DNA from: an uncultured Prevotellaceae bacterium
Lineage (GTDB): Bacteria > Bacteroidota > Bacteroidia > Bacteroidales > Bacteroidaceae
Assembly: GCA_937898415.1 (NCBI GenBank)
Contig: CALDLA010000047.1
Coordinates: forward strand, 1 to 24,923
DNA length: 24,923 nt
Direction of reading: 5' to 3'
The position numbers were made by a program, and so were the translations under genes. The notes beneath the pieces were generated by a model. That model was not told the origin of the DNA, did no database searches, and saw only the letters and a program-made list of their open reading frames with translations. Shown here in pieces: positions 1-7,348 of this stretch (the stretch's first letter is position 1; each line of letters begins with the position of its first letter).

Positions 1-2
1 AT

Positions 3-296
3 GCCATCGAGAACATCTTCACCAGAGGCGACTACAATCTGGACAACAACCTTGTAGAAAGACTCAACAGGTACATCTCGCTCTCAAGAAGGAACTCACT
101 CTTCTTCGGATCCCATAAGGGAGCGGAGCGTGCAGCCATGTATTACTCGCTGGCATGCTCGTGCAGGCTCCTGGGCATCAATTTCTTCGAGTACATCTCC
201 GACGTCATTAACAGGGCAGCAGCGATACCGCCAAAGAAACCCATAGACACACAGAAATACAGGGAACTACTGCCTGACAAATGGAAGGCACTATAG
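3..296 (+). CDS. IS66-family transposase, C-terminal fragment (5' end outside window)
   Basis: The open frame enters from the left edge and ends at TAG 294-296, giving 97 residues with no start in view. The protein reads DNNLVERLNRYISLSRRN, then FFGSHKGAERAAMYYSLAC, then INFFEYISDVINR. This is the conserved C-terminal block of IS66 transposases (TnpC): the N-x-x-x-E region that supplies the last acidic residue of the DDE site, followed by the GS(H)xGAERAA helix and the IS66 C-terminal element. IS66 transposases are usually around 500 residues, so about four fifths lies to the left. The gene ends about 28 bp before a recognisable IS66-type terminal repeat, so this is the right end of a probably intact element. 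Family assignment is confident; whether the element is active cannot be judged here. Confidence 0.85.
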   Translation, partial: AIENIFTRGDYNLDNNLVERLNRYISLSRRNSLFFGSHKGAERAAMYYSLACSCRLLGINFFEYISDVINRAAAIPPKKPIDTQKYRELLPDKWKAL

Positions 297-297
297 C

Positions 298-324
298 CCG
301 CGACGTCGGAACGGATACGCTTAC
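298..324 (+). mobile_element. Right terminal inverted repeat of the IS66-family element
   Basis: Just after the transposase stop the sequence runs ..CGGAACGGATACGCTTAC and ends at 324. Its reverse complement begins GTAAGCGTATCCGTTCCG, and GTAAGCG is the characteristic outer end of IS66-family elements. The next eight bases, CACGTCAC (325-332), would be the 8-bp target duplication typical of the family. The left end and the other duplication copy are outside the window, so the boundary rests on the consensus end alone. Confidence 0.6.
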
Positions 325-334
325 CACGTCACCC

Positions 335-1576
335 TCATGCTGCCTTCAGTGGAACGACCTCGTAATAAGCCACGTGGGAATGATCCTTGTGCTTGAATCC
401 AAGGGCCGAGATAGTCTTTCCAAGCCTGACCTTGTTGCCAACGGTGTTCTGCAGCGACGGATAGTCCTTTTGCATGAGGCTAATGATCTCGCCACAGTTC
501 ATGGTCTTCACCACCTCGCCCTCATGAGGCTGACGGAAGCAGGCCACAAACATCTCACCCAGATCCTTCTTCTCCATGAACTCCTGATTCAGTTGCTGGA
601 TGCGGGCCACCTCATCGTTGTTGAACCAGTAGGGCGCTTTCTGCTCCAGCAATTCGTAAGTCACCTGCGCATACAGCTGACCATAGTCTATGTCGCCCGT
701 GTTGTCAATCATCTGTCCGTCAGGAATCAGGATGCAGATGTAGCGACGCGAACCTGTGGCATCCTTCAGCGGATGGCGGTTGTTGGTGGTTGCCACAAAC
801 GAAGCAAATCGTGTGCGGTCCTCCTGGGCACGTCCGAAGATAGGTCGTCCGTTCACTTTGCTGACACTCAGCGTCTGCTTCAGCGACGACTGCTGAGAGG
901 GACGGATGGCGTCGAGCTCATCCAGATTGACAAAGAGGTTGTTGGTCAGCGCCATTTCCTTATCGAACTTGTTCGACAGGTTCAGGTGGTCCAGATAGTA
1001 CTCACGCAGATGCTGGGGCAACAAACGGCGCACGAAGGTCGTCTTGCCACAGCCCTGCACACCAATCAATGTTGGTACACACTCGTTGCCGTGCAGCATG
1101 TCCATCTGCATCCAGTGGGCCACCGCCGAGCGTAGCCAGATGGTCAGGTAGTTCAGCTGTTCGGACGTGATGCCAGGAATGCGAGAGAAGATGCGGGCGA
1201 TGTGGTTCTGTCCGTCCCATTTGGGCAGACTGCCCAGAAATCCCTGAACAGGATTATGTTCAGGAACCTCTTCCGACTGCACATATTCCGTAATTTCCGC
1301 TTTCGGACTGCCCTTTTCGAGCACTTGTTCGCGCTTGGCACGAATCACGATGCTGTTCAGAGCCACCTGTGTCAACGGCCTGTAAATCAATTCAGCCTCA
1401 TCAGAGGCGCCAGAGAGCTTTGCCCCAGTTTCCTTGGGCAGGATTGCAAACTCTACCTTTCCGTTCAGAACGTTCCTACGGAAGCGGTAGTTCTCGTTGA
1501 GGAACAGCTCGATGACGAGCGTTTCCTCCTGTGAAGCACCGAGTGCCTCACCAGTAGTGGTCATGTTTTTGTTCAT
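335..1576 (-). CDS. VapE-type P-loop ATPase (virulence-associated protein E domain)
   Basis: A 413-residue protein of the VapE/PF05272 family, SF3-helicase-like ATPases found in phages, plasmids and islands, usually with or fused to a primase. Visible motifs are Walker A GVQGCGKT (residues 172-179), Walker B LFVNLDELD (about 214-222), the sensor-like FVATTNN (260-266) and an arginine pair in TGSRRY (274-279). The first 100 residues are a less conserved lead-in, and no primase domain is present in this protein or its neighbours. The start ATG at 1574-1576 sits about 20 bp downstream of a good Bacteroidota promoter; a second Met four codons in is an alternative. Its 3' end lies next to the IS66 element. 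In Bacteroidota stand-alone VapE genes often mark mobile-element remnants; a role in replication or defence is inference. Confidence 0.85.
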   Translation of the reverse strand: MNKNMTTTGEALGASQEETLVIELFLNENYRFRRNVLNGKVEFAILPKETGAKLSGASDEAELIYRPLTQVALNSIVIRAKREQVLEKGSPKAEITEYVQSEEVPEHNPVQGFLGSLPKWDGQNHIARIFSRIPGITSEQLNYLTIWLRSAVAHWMQMDMLHGNECVPTLIGVQGCGKTTFVRRLLPQHLREYYLDHLNLSNKFDKEMALTNNLFVNLDELDAIRPSQQSSLKQTLSVSKVNGRPIFGRAQEDRTRFASFVATTNNRHPLKDATGSRRYICILIPDGQMIDNTGDIDYGQLYAQVTYELLEQKAPYWFNNDEVARIQQLNQEFMEKKDLGEMFVACFRQPHEGEVVKTMNCGEIISLMQKDYPSLQNTVGNKVRLGKTISALGFKHKDHSHVAYYEVVPLKAA

Positions 1577-1595
1577 AAAAAGTGTTTTTCAATGA

Positions 1596-1629
1596 TGCAA
1601 AGGTACAAAATTTATTTCATTCTCGCAAA
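1596..1629 (-). promoter_or_regulatory. Promoter of the VapE gene
   Basis: Read on the minus strand: TTTGC (1629-1625), 19 bp, then TACCTTTGCA (1605-1596). This matches the Bacteroidota sigma consensus TTTG-N19-TAnnTTTG exactly in spacing and supports the start at 1576. Confidence 0.75.
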
Positions 1630-1785
1630 TATTTCCTTATAATAATTCCATATTTTTTCCAATTGAGATGCCATTTTTGGGGAGAGTCGATGGGAGAGAT
1701 GGACCTAATATCGTTAATACTCCTTCGTTATCTGTCAATAAGGCACGCTTAATGGTTAATAATGGAGCCTTATTGGCACCAATTG

Positions 1786-1844
1786 TTCCCATACTGGGAA
1801 TATATTATTCCCTGCCTGGGAACAAAACATTCCCACCTTGGGAA
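1786..1844. repeat. Three palindromes TTCCC-N5-GGGAA at exact 22-bp spacing
   Basis: TTCCCATACTGGGAA (1786-1800), TTCCCTGCCTGGGAA (1808-1822) and TTCCCACCTTGGGAA (1830-1844). Both arms are identical in all three copies while the five central bases and the 7-bp linkers differ. Starts are 22 bp apart, two helical turns. The array ends 35 bp before the -33 box of the downstream promoter, so it could be an operator array. Confidence 0.85.
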
Positions 1845-1878
1845 AATTGCTCGTGCATAGTAGAAAAAAGCGTTTTTC

Positions 1879-1912
1879 TTTTGCTTTTTGCATTTTTTTT
1901 CGTACCTTCGCA
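1879..1912 (+). promoter_or_regulatory. Promoter of the TIGR03915-family gene, almost leaderless
   Basis: TTTTGC (1879-1884), 18 bp, then TACCTTCGCA (1903-1912), one base off the TAnnTTTG consensus. The expected transcription start is about 1915, only a few bases before the ATG at 1919. This argues against the upstream in-frame ATG at 1838, which would precede the promoter. Confidence 0.6.
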
Positions 1913-1918
1913 ATCAAT

Positions 1919-2731
1919 ATGACGGTATATGTGTTTGACGGAACGATGGACGGGCTGCTGACGGCGGTATTCGACGCATTCCTTTTGAAGGAGCAACCTG
2001 AAAGGCAACGGGTAGGCGAGCATGGCTCGGGAATGCAGTTGCTGGCGGAGGGCGACGCGCTGCCGTTGTTTTGTGACCATACCTATCAGGTGACGACAGA
2101 CGAAGAGAAAGCACGACGGGTCTGGGCGGGACTGGAGAAGAAACTGACGCGCGAGGCCCTGCGACTGATTTCCGTCAGTTGGCTGTCGGAACTGCGCGAG
2201 CTGAACACACCGTTGTTCCAATATATATGTAAAGTGTTCCGTCAGGGCGACATCTCGCGGAACTTCGCCGATGCCGACGTGCTGGCGGTGACGAATATCG
2301 CGAGACGCGTACTCCACGAACAGCTGCGTATGAAGCAGTTCATCCGTTTTCAGAAGGCGAAGGACGGCACCTATCTCGCCGTTGTCTCGCCCGACCATAA
2401 TGTGTTGCCCATCATTACCGACCACTTCCAGGACCGCTTCAACGACCAGCCGTGGCTCATCTACGACGCTAAGCGGCACTACGGGTATTATTATGACGGC
2501 AAAACCGTCATACACGTCACTTTCGAGAACGAAGCCACCGTGCCCTTCAATTTATCGAATGGCAAGCTCAACGACGACGTGTTGAGTACTGACGACCAAC
2601 TGCTGCAGGACCTCTGGCGCACCTACTTCAAGGCCATCTGCATCAAGGAGCGCATGAACCCCCGCAAGCAGTTGCAGGACATGCCCCGCCGCTACTGGAA
2701 ATACATGACGGAAAAGAACGGACGTCTTTAG
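1919..2731 (+). CDS. TIGR03915/DUF4130-family putative DNA metabolism protein
   Basis: 270 residues starting MTVYVFDGTMDGLLTAVFDA, the typical N-terminus of TIGR03915. Other family hallmarks are the EEKARRVWAGLEKKL segment, KQFIRFQKAKDGTYLAVVSP, NVLPIITDHFQDRF, WLIYDAKRHYGYYYD and the C-terminal KERMNPRKQLQDMPRRYWKY. In other bacteria this protein is normally encoded beside a radical-SAM protein (TIGR03916) and the pair is thought to act in DNA modification or repair; no reaction has been established that I know of. Here no radical-SAM gene lies on either side, but uracil-DNA glycosylase follows 76 bp downstream, which fits a repair setting. The start was chosen from the family N-terminus and the promoter just upstream. 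No signal peptide; cytoplasmic. Confidence 0.85.
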   Translation: MTVYVFDGTMDGLLTAVFDAFLLKEQPERQRVGEHGSGMQLLAEGDALPLFCDHTYQVTTDEEKARRVWAGLEKKLTREALRLISVSWLSELRELNTPLFQYICKVFRQGDISRNFADADVLAVTNIARRVLHEQLRMKQFIRFQKAKDGTYLAVVSPDHNVLPIITDHFQDRFNDQPWLIYDAKRHYGYYYDGKTVIHVTFENEATVPFNLSNGKLNDDVLSTDDQLLQDLWRTYFKAICIKERMNPRKQLQDMPRRYWKYMTEKNGRL

Positions 2732-2750
2732 GTGTTTTTTCGGATTATCT

Positions 2751-2784
2751 TTTGGTCAGAACTGGAATTATCACTATCTTTGCA
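2751..2784 (+). promoter_or_regulatory. Promoter of ung
   Basis: TTTG (2751-2754), 20 bp, then TATCTTTGCA (2775-2784). It lies between the TIGR03915 stop and ung, so ung can be transcribed alone. A purine-rich GGGGAAA immediately precedes the ATG at 2808. Confidence 0.65.
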
Positions 2785-2807
2785 GTCTCGTAATCAATCA
2801 GGGGAAA

Positions 2808-3473
2808 ATGAGTGTACAGATAGAATCAACATGGAAAGAGCAGTTGGAGCCGGAGTTCGTGAAGCCGTACTTCGAGCAACTGACCAATGCCGTCAGGCAG
2901 GAGTACCAGCAGACAACGTGCTACCCTCCGGGCAAATTGATCTTCAACGCCTTTAACCTGACGCCGTTCGACAAGGTGAAGGTGGTGATAATCGGACAAG
3001 ACCCGTACCACGAGCCGGGACAGGCCCACGGATTGAGCTTCTCGGTACAGGACGGGGTAATGTTCCCGCCGTCGCTGCAAAATATCTTCAAGGAGATTGA
3101 ACAGGACTTAGGCACGCCGGTGCCGCCTTCAGGCAACCTGACACGATGGGCAGAGCAGGGCGTACTACTGCTGAACGCGACGCTGACCGTCCGTGCCCAC
3201 CAGGCCAACAGCCACTCGACGCTGGGCTGGCAGAAGTTCACGGATGCCGCCATCCAGGCCTTAGCCTCTCACCGCAAGCATCTGGTCTATATGCTCTGGG
3301 GCGGCTATGCCCGAGGCAAGGCGTATATGATACCTAAGGACAAGAACCTGGTGTTAGAGTCCGTCCACCCGTCGCCGCTATCTGCGAACCGAGGCGGCTG
3401 GTTCGGCCAGCATCAGTTCTCGCGCTGCAATGACTATCTGAGACAAAACGGAATAGAGCCGATAATATGGTAA
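2808..3473 (+). CDS. ung: Uracil-DNA glycosylase, family 1
   Basis: Removes uracil from DNA in the first step of base excision repair. The 221 residues are full length. The water-activating loop is VVIIGQDPYHEPGQAHGLSF, with the catalytic Asp in GQDPYH and the uracil-stacking Phe in LSFSV. LLLNATLTV carries the uracil-recognising Asn, and HPSPLSANRG is the DNA-intercalation loop with the catalytic His. The protein ends NGIEPIIW. It has its own promoter and a purine-rich ribosome-binding region. Its last codons overlap the start of the next gene (ATGGTAA, 7 nt), so the two are probably translated in a coupled way. Confidence 0.97.
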   Translation: MSVQIESTWKEQLEPEFVKPYFEQLTNAVRQEYQQTTCYPPGKLIFNAFNLTPFDKVKVVIIGQDPYHEPGQAHGLSFSVQDGVMFPPSLQNIFKEIEQDLGTPVPPSGNLTRWAEQGVLLLNATLTVRAHQANSHSTLGWQKFTDAAIQALASHRKHLVYMLWGGYARGKAYMIPKDKNLVLESVHPSPLSANRGGWFGQHQFSRCNDYLRQNGIEPIIW

Positions 3474-4066
3474 AACTTCCTCCTATCCTCGACGTCGGCG
3501 GCGTCCTGATTTCCTCCGACTTGCTGACAGAGCGCTTCTGCTGCGACTATGAGAAGTGCAAGGGTGTATGCTGCATTGAGGGCGACGCCGGAGCCCCTGT
3601 GACATTGGATGAGATTGCCGGCATAGAGGACGCGCTGGACACCGTATGGCCAGACCTCTCGGCACAGGCACAGAGCATCATTGACCAGCAGGGCGTGGCC
3701 TATACCGACCAGGAAGGCGACCTCGTGACGAGCATCGTTGGCGGCAAGGACTGTGTGTTCACCTGCTATGACGGCGACAATTGCCTGTGTGCGCTGGAAA
3801 AGGCCTTCCGCAGCGGGAAGACGCAATTCTGCAAGCCTGTCAGCTGTGCCCTCTACCCTATCCGTGAAAAGCGGTTTACCGATGGGACGGTGGCGCTGAA
3901 CTACAACCGCTGGAAGATTTGCGCAGATGCCATCAAAAAGGGGCAGGCACTGAACCTCCCCCTCTATCAGTTTCTCAAAGAACCGCTCACGCGCCGCTTC
4001 GGCCCTGAGTGGTATCAGGAACTCTGTGACATGGCCGACGAACTGCGCCGACAGGGCTATCTATGA
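3467..4066 (+). CDS. DUF3109-family cysteine-rich protein
   Basis: 199 residues, cytoplasmic. It is recognised as DUF3109, common in Bacteroidota and related to the YkgJ-type CxxxC proteins, which probably bind zinc or an Fe-S cluster. Cysteines cluster as FCCDYEKCKGVCC near residue 25, CVFTCYDGDNCLC near 90, and FCKPVSCALYP near 120, with one more in WKICADA. No enzymatic function is established for the family. It overlaps ung by 7 nt and so is cotranscribed with it; whether it takes part in DNA repair is unknown. Its 3' end overlaps the convergent AraC gene by 6 bp. Confidence 0.85.
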   Translation: MVKLPPILDVGGVLISSDLLTERFCCDYEKCKGVCCIEGDAGAPVTLDEIAGIEDALDTVWPDLSAQAQSIIDQQGVAYTDQEGDLVTSIVGGKDCVFTCYDGDNCLCALEKAFRSGKTQFCKPVSCALYPIREKRFTDGTVALNYNRWKICADAIKKGQALNLPLYQFLKEPLTRRFGPEWYQELCDMADELRRQGYL

Positions 4067-4960
4067 CCTGCGCTTCCTGTACTCAGAAGGACTTACCCCC
4101 ACATGTTCCTTGAAATACTTGCCGAGGAACGACTGGTTGGGGAAGTGCATCTCCTCAGTAATCTGCTTGATGCTCTTCGTCGTGTTCTTCAGCAGCACGC
4201 GCAACTCAACAATCACGTAGTTGTCAATCCACTCGTTAGGAGTGCGACGACTGACTTCCTTCACCATTTCCGAGAGATACTTGGGGGTAATGCCCAACTG
4301 CCCGGCATACCAGCTGACGCGGCGCTCCCGGCCACAGTTTTCCTCCACCATCTTGATAAACCGTGTAAAAATGATGTCGCCTCGCTTCAGGCGCTGGTCA
4401 GTCGTCTGCTGGAACTGATAGACCACATTGCTCATGTCGTAGAGCAGCGCCAACAGCAAGGTGCGGACAAGTGCTTTGCGGAAATGGTTGTTTACGGACT
4501 CTATACGGTCCTTGATGGTATAGAAGTAGTTGGTGAAGATTCTCATCTCGTGCTCGGAGAGTGCCATCACGGGCTTGCTACGCGCCAAGAGGAAGACTGC
4601 CGACAGGTCGGCAACATTGTTAATCACCTCACGGAAGAAGTCGACGGACAGGATCATGGCCAGCCCTTCGAAGTCGGGCGACGATGCGTAGTTGTTGACA
4701 ACATGCCGCTCTGAGACAACCAGCAGCTCACCGGGCCTCACGGTATGACTCTGCGTGTCGAGCGAATACTCCACCTGCCCCTTCGTGCAGAGCGCAATGA
4801 GGATGAAGTTCATGCGACGAGCCTCATGGGGAATGGAAATGTTATTCAACTGGTCGAGCAGCACAAGATCATCGTCAATGGCTGCTACCCCCTGCCACGA
4901 CTTGACATTGGCCAGATTGGCCTCCTTTATTTGCAGTTTGATTTCCCTCGTTTTAATCAT
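4061..4960 (-). CDS. AraC-family transcriptional regulator of the GH95 operon
   Basis: 299 residues. The N-terminal half is a cupin-like sensing domain (HTVRPGELLVVSERHVVNNY and flanks). The last 100 residues hold the two AraC helix-turn-helix units: VSWYAGQLGITPKYLSEMVK, then IKQITEEMHFPNQSFLGKYF followed by KEHVGVSPSEYRKRRS. The start overlaps the GH95 stop as ATGA, so it is translated from the GH95 message. The likely target is the GH95/ptb divergent promoter region, and the ligand may be a sugar released by GH95; both are inferences from context. In Bacteroidota, hybrid two-component or SusR-type regulators more often control glycan loci, so a downstream cotranscribed AraC is of some interest. 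Confidence 0.9.
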   Translation of the reverse strand: MIKTREIKLQIKEANLANVKSWQGVAAIDDDLVLLDQLNNISIPHEARRMNFILIALCTKGQVEYSLDTQSHTVRPGELLVVSERHVVNNYASSPDFEGLAMILSVDFFREVINNVADLSAVFLLARSKPVMALSEHEMRIFTNYFYTIKDRIESVNNHFRKALVRTLLLALLYDMSNVVYQFQQTTDQRLKRGDIIFTRFIKMVEENCGRERRVSWYAGQLGITPKYLSEMVKEVSRRTPNEWIDNYVIVELRVLLKNTTKSIKQITEEMHFPNQSFLGKYFKEHVGVSPSEYRKRRS

Positions 4961-7272
4961 ATCTTTACATGATGTATTTCACCAGCCTTCAGCCTCAGGC
5001 TCCTTTGCTGGTTATTAAACAATAAGGTAACGTTCCCGTTTGTCTTGGCCTTGATAGTACAGGCCGTAACCTTGCCCTCACGCCATGAGAAGGCAAGCTC
5101 GTAGCCGCCGCGTACACAGAGTCCGCTCACCGAACCCTCCTTCCATGCAGCAGGAAGTGCAGGCAGGAGCTCGACGACGTCCCGATGGCTCTGTATCAGC
5201 ATCTCACAGACCCCCGCCGTGCCGCCGAAGTTTCCGTCAATCTGGAAAGGCGGATGAGCGTCCATCAGGTTCGGGTAGGTGCCCCCGCGATGATAGTTGG
5301 TGCCACCCTTGGGTGAGATATAGGTCAGCAGTTTCTGATAGATGTGGTAGGCCTGATCGGCACGGTGCAGCCTTGCCCAGAGATTGATGCGCCAGCCCGT
5401 TGACCAGCCGGTACTCTCGTCACCTTTCTGGACGAGGGTCTGGGCTGCGGCCTGCTGTAGGGCGGGGTCGTTCAGATGGGTGCCGGGATAGAGGCCTATG
5501 AGGTGGCTCTGGTGGCGGTGGCGCGGGTCCCAGTCGTCCCAGTCGTGATACCACTCGTTGAGGTCGCCCTCATGGCCGACGGTGTAGGGACGTAGGCGGG
5601 CAAGGGCTGCTTCATAGGCGGTGGCATCGTCACCACACAGCCGGCAGGCGGCAATGACGCTCTTGAAGAGTTCGCGGATAATGGCCAGGTCGGCGGTGCC
5701 GCCGTAGCAAGTCATGCCGTGATAGCCCTTGTCGGTCTTGTACTCATTCTCGGGCGAGGTACTCGGCGCAGTTATCAGCTCTCCCGGTTTCTGCGGGTTC
5801 TCAATAAGCCAGTCCAGGCAGAAGTCGGCAGCACCTTTCATCAACGGATAGGCCACCCGGCGTAAATACGCCTCGTCCTGCGTAAACTGATAGCGCTCCC
5901 AGAGGGTGTTGACCAGCCACGCGCCGCCCATATTCCAGTTAGACCACTCGGGCTTCTCGCGGTTCTCACCCACGGGGTTGGTCATTGCCCAGATGTCAGA
6001 ATTATGACTGGAGCACCAGCCGCGCTGGATGCCGTAGTAGTTGCGGGCCGTGTACCGCCCGTTCGTCGCCAAGGCCTGCAGAAAGCCATCAAGCGGTTCG
6101 GCCATTTCAGCAAGATTGGTCACGAAGGCGGGCCAGTAGTTCTCCTCAAGGTTGATGTTCACCGTGTAGTTGCCGCGCCAAGGTGAGAAGAGGGCGGGTG
6201 CCCACAGTCCCTGAAGGTTAGCGGGGACGGACGGGGTGCGCGAGCAGGAGATGAGCAGATAGCGACCATACTGGAAGTAGAGCGTCTCGAGGTATCGACT
6301 GTTGGCGTTGTCGTCGCCATAGTTCTTGAGCAGTTCGTCGGTAGTACCGCTATAGACCGACGACTCGCCCAACTGCAGCTTTACGCGATTGTAGTACTGC
6401 TGGTAGTCAGCCACATGCTTGCTACGGGCCTCTTCGTAACTGATGTTCTCGGTATGCCAGATATCGTCGGTGGCCTTTTCCATATAGGCGGCACCGGCGC
6501 TGACAGGATGCTTGTCGAAGCTGTTGAAGCTCGTCTCGTTGACCACATAAACGATGGCGTCGGTAGCCTTGGTGATGGTAAGCGTTGAGTCGCTGGCGGT
6601 CACGGTGCCGTCGGTCTTCACCTTGACGATCGTGCAGAAGTGGATGCTCTCCTGCGGGTCACCCACGGCGTGTCCCGTCATCGTTATCTGACTGCCCGTA
6701 GCCTTGGCCTTATGCGGGGTCTGGCCCGTCATCAGCAACTGGCAGTTGACGTCACCCCGCAGCCGGATGGCGATGAGTTTGTCGGGATGGGAGGCGAAGT
6801 ACTCGCGGGTGACGGCGGAACCGTCACGCACATAGCGGTCGGCGACAAGGGCGGAATCAAGGTTCAACTGCCGATGATAGCCGGTGACGTTTCCCTGGTT
6901 CAGGTCGCGGATATGCAGCGTGGCCAGCGGCTGGTAGTACTGCGAGTTTGGTCCCTGCACATGCAACTGCAGGGAGTCGGCCTTGGCATAGTCCTCGGCA
7001 AAGAGGGCCTCACGGATGCTGGGAATCCATTGGCTCGCACCCTTCCCGAGTTCGGGACTGACGGGCTTTCCTGTCCACAGCGTAATATCGTTCAGGAAAA
7101 TCACATTGTCGTCAATGCCTCCATAGACCAAGGCTCCCAACTTACCGTTGCCTATCGGCAGCGATTCCTCAAAATAATCAGCCGGACGGTCGTAATGCAA
7201 CACCATCGGCAACTGCTGGGCAGAGGCACTTAACGCAACGGCCAAAAGTGACAAAAAGAACTGTTTTCGCAT
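4957..7272 (-). CDS. GH95 glycoside hydrolase (alpha-L-fucosidase or alpha-L-galactosidase)
   Basis: 771 residues. The start at 7270-7272 gives a clear signal peptide (MRKQFFLSLLAVALSASAQ), so the product is exported. Upstream in-frame starts are rejected because they lie within or upstream of the promoter. GH95 landmarks: ESLPIGNGKLGALVYGG near residue 36; the asparagine pair of the active site in VNINLEENYW (N372, N374); the general-acid Glu in PSTSPENE (E508); and the Asp in FQIDGNFGG (D679). These correspond to the catalytic set described for Bifidobacterium AfcA. The residue two before the first Asn is Thr370. As I recall, Thr at this place marks an alpha-L-galactosidase from Bacteroides, whereas fucosidases carry His, so the substrate should be left open. 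An AraC regulator overlaps its 3' end. Confidence 0.93.
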   Translation of the reverse strand: MRKQFFLSLLAVALSASAQQLPMVLHYDRPADYFEESLPIGNGKLGALVYGGIDDNVIFLNDITLWTGKPVSPELGKGASQWIPSIREALFAEDYAKADSLQLHVQGPNSQYYQPLATLHIRDLNQGNVTGYHRQLNLDSALVADRYVRDGSAVTREYFASHPDKLIAIRLRGDVNCQLLMTGQTPHKAKATGSQITMTGHAVGDPQESIHFCTIVKVKTDGTVTASDSTLTITKATDAIVYVVNETSFNSFDKHPVSAGAAYMEKATDDIWHTENISYEEARSKHVADYQQYYNRVKLQLGESSVYSGTTDELLKNYGDDNANSRYLETLYFQYGRYLLISCSRTPSVPANLQGLWAPALFSPWRGNYTVNINLEENYWPAFVTNLAEMAEPLDGFLQALATNGRYTARNYYGIQRGWCSSHNSDIWAMTNPVGENREKPEWSNWNMGGAWLVNTLWERYQFTQDEAYLRRVAYPLMKGAADFCLDWLIENPQKPGELITAPSTSPENEYKTDKGYHGMTCYGGTADLAIIRELFKSVIAACRLCGDDATAYEAALARLRPYTVGHEGDLNEWYHDWDDWDPRHRHQSHLIGLYPGTHLNDPALQQAAAQTLVQKGDESTGWSTGWRINLWARLHRADQAYHIYQKLLTYISPKGGTNYHRGGTYPNLMDAHPPFQIDGNFGGTAGVCEMLIQSHRDVVELLPALPAAWKEGSVSGLCVRGGYELAFSWREGKVTACTIKAKTNGNVTLLFNNQQRSLRLKAGEIHHVKI

Positions 7273-7288
7273 ACTTTTTAGGTTTCTG

Positions 7289-7322
7289 CTTGCAAAGATA
7301 CAAAAAATTTTGTATATTTGCA
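7289..7322 (+). promoter_or_regulatory. Promoter of the phosphate acyltransferase gene
   Basis: CTTGC (7289-7293), 19 bp, TATATTTGCA (7313-7322). The -33 box is shared with the -7 box of the opposing GH95 promoter. The promoter lies upstream of the ATG at 7349 and over the alternative start at 7310, which supports 7349. Confidence 0.65.
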
Positions 7323-7324
7323 CC
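7291..7324 (-). promoter_or_regulatory. Promoter of the GH95-AraC operon
   Basis: On the minus strand TATCTTTGCA (7300-7291) is a perfect -7 element. 19 bp upstream is GGTGC (7324-7320), a poor -33 box overlapping the opposing -7 element. A weak -33 is what one expects of an activator-dependent promoter, which fits the AraC protein in the operon. Confidence 0.6.
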
Positions 7325-7348
7325 AATAAAACAAGAAAAACATCGCCT

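Larger units (their letters stand above)
1577..1918. other. Intergenic region between divergent VapE and TIGR03915 genes
   Basis: 342 bp without a credible gene. It holds the VapE promoter at its left end, an inverted repeat AATAAGGC (1737-1744) / GCCTTATT (1767-1774), a three-copy 22-bp palindromic array (1786-1844), and the TIGR03915 promoter (1879-1912). Short open frames here have no coding character. Confidence 0.7.

Noticed and set aside
281..1135. 284-residue open frame on the + strand opposite VapE
   Set aside because: Shadow of the VapE gene, whose motifs are clear on the other strand.
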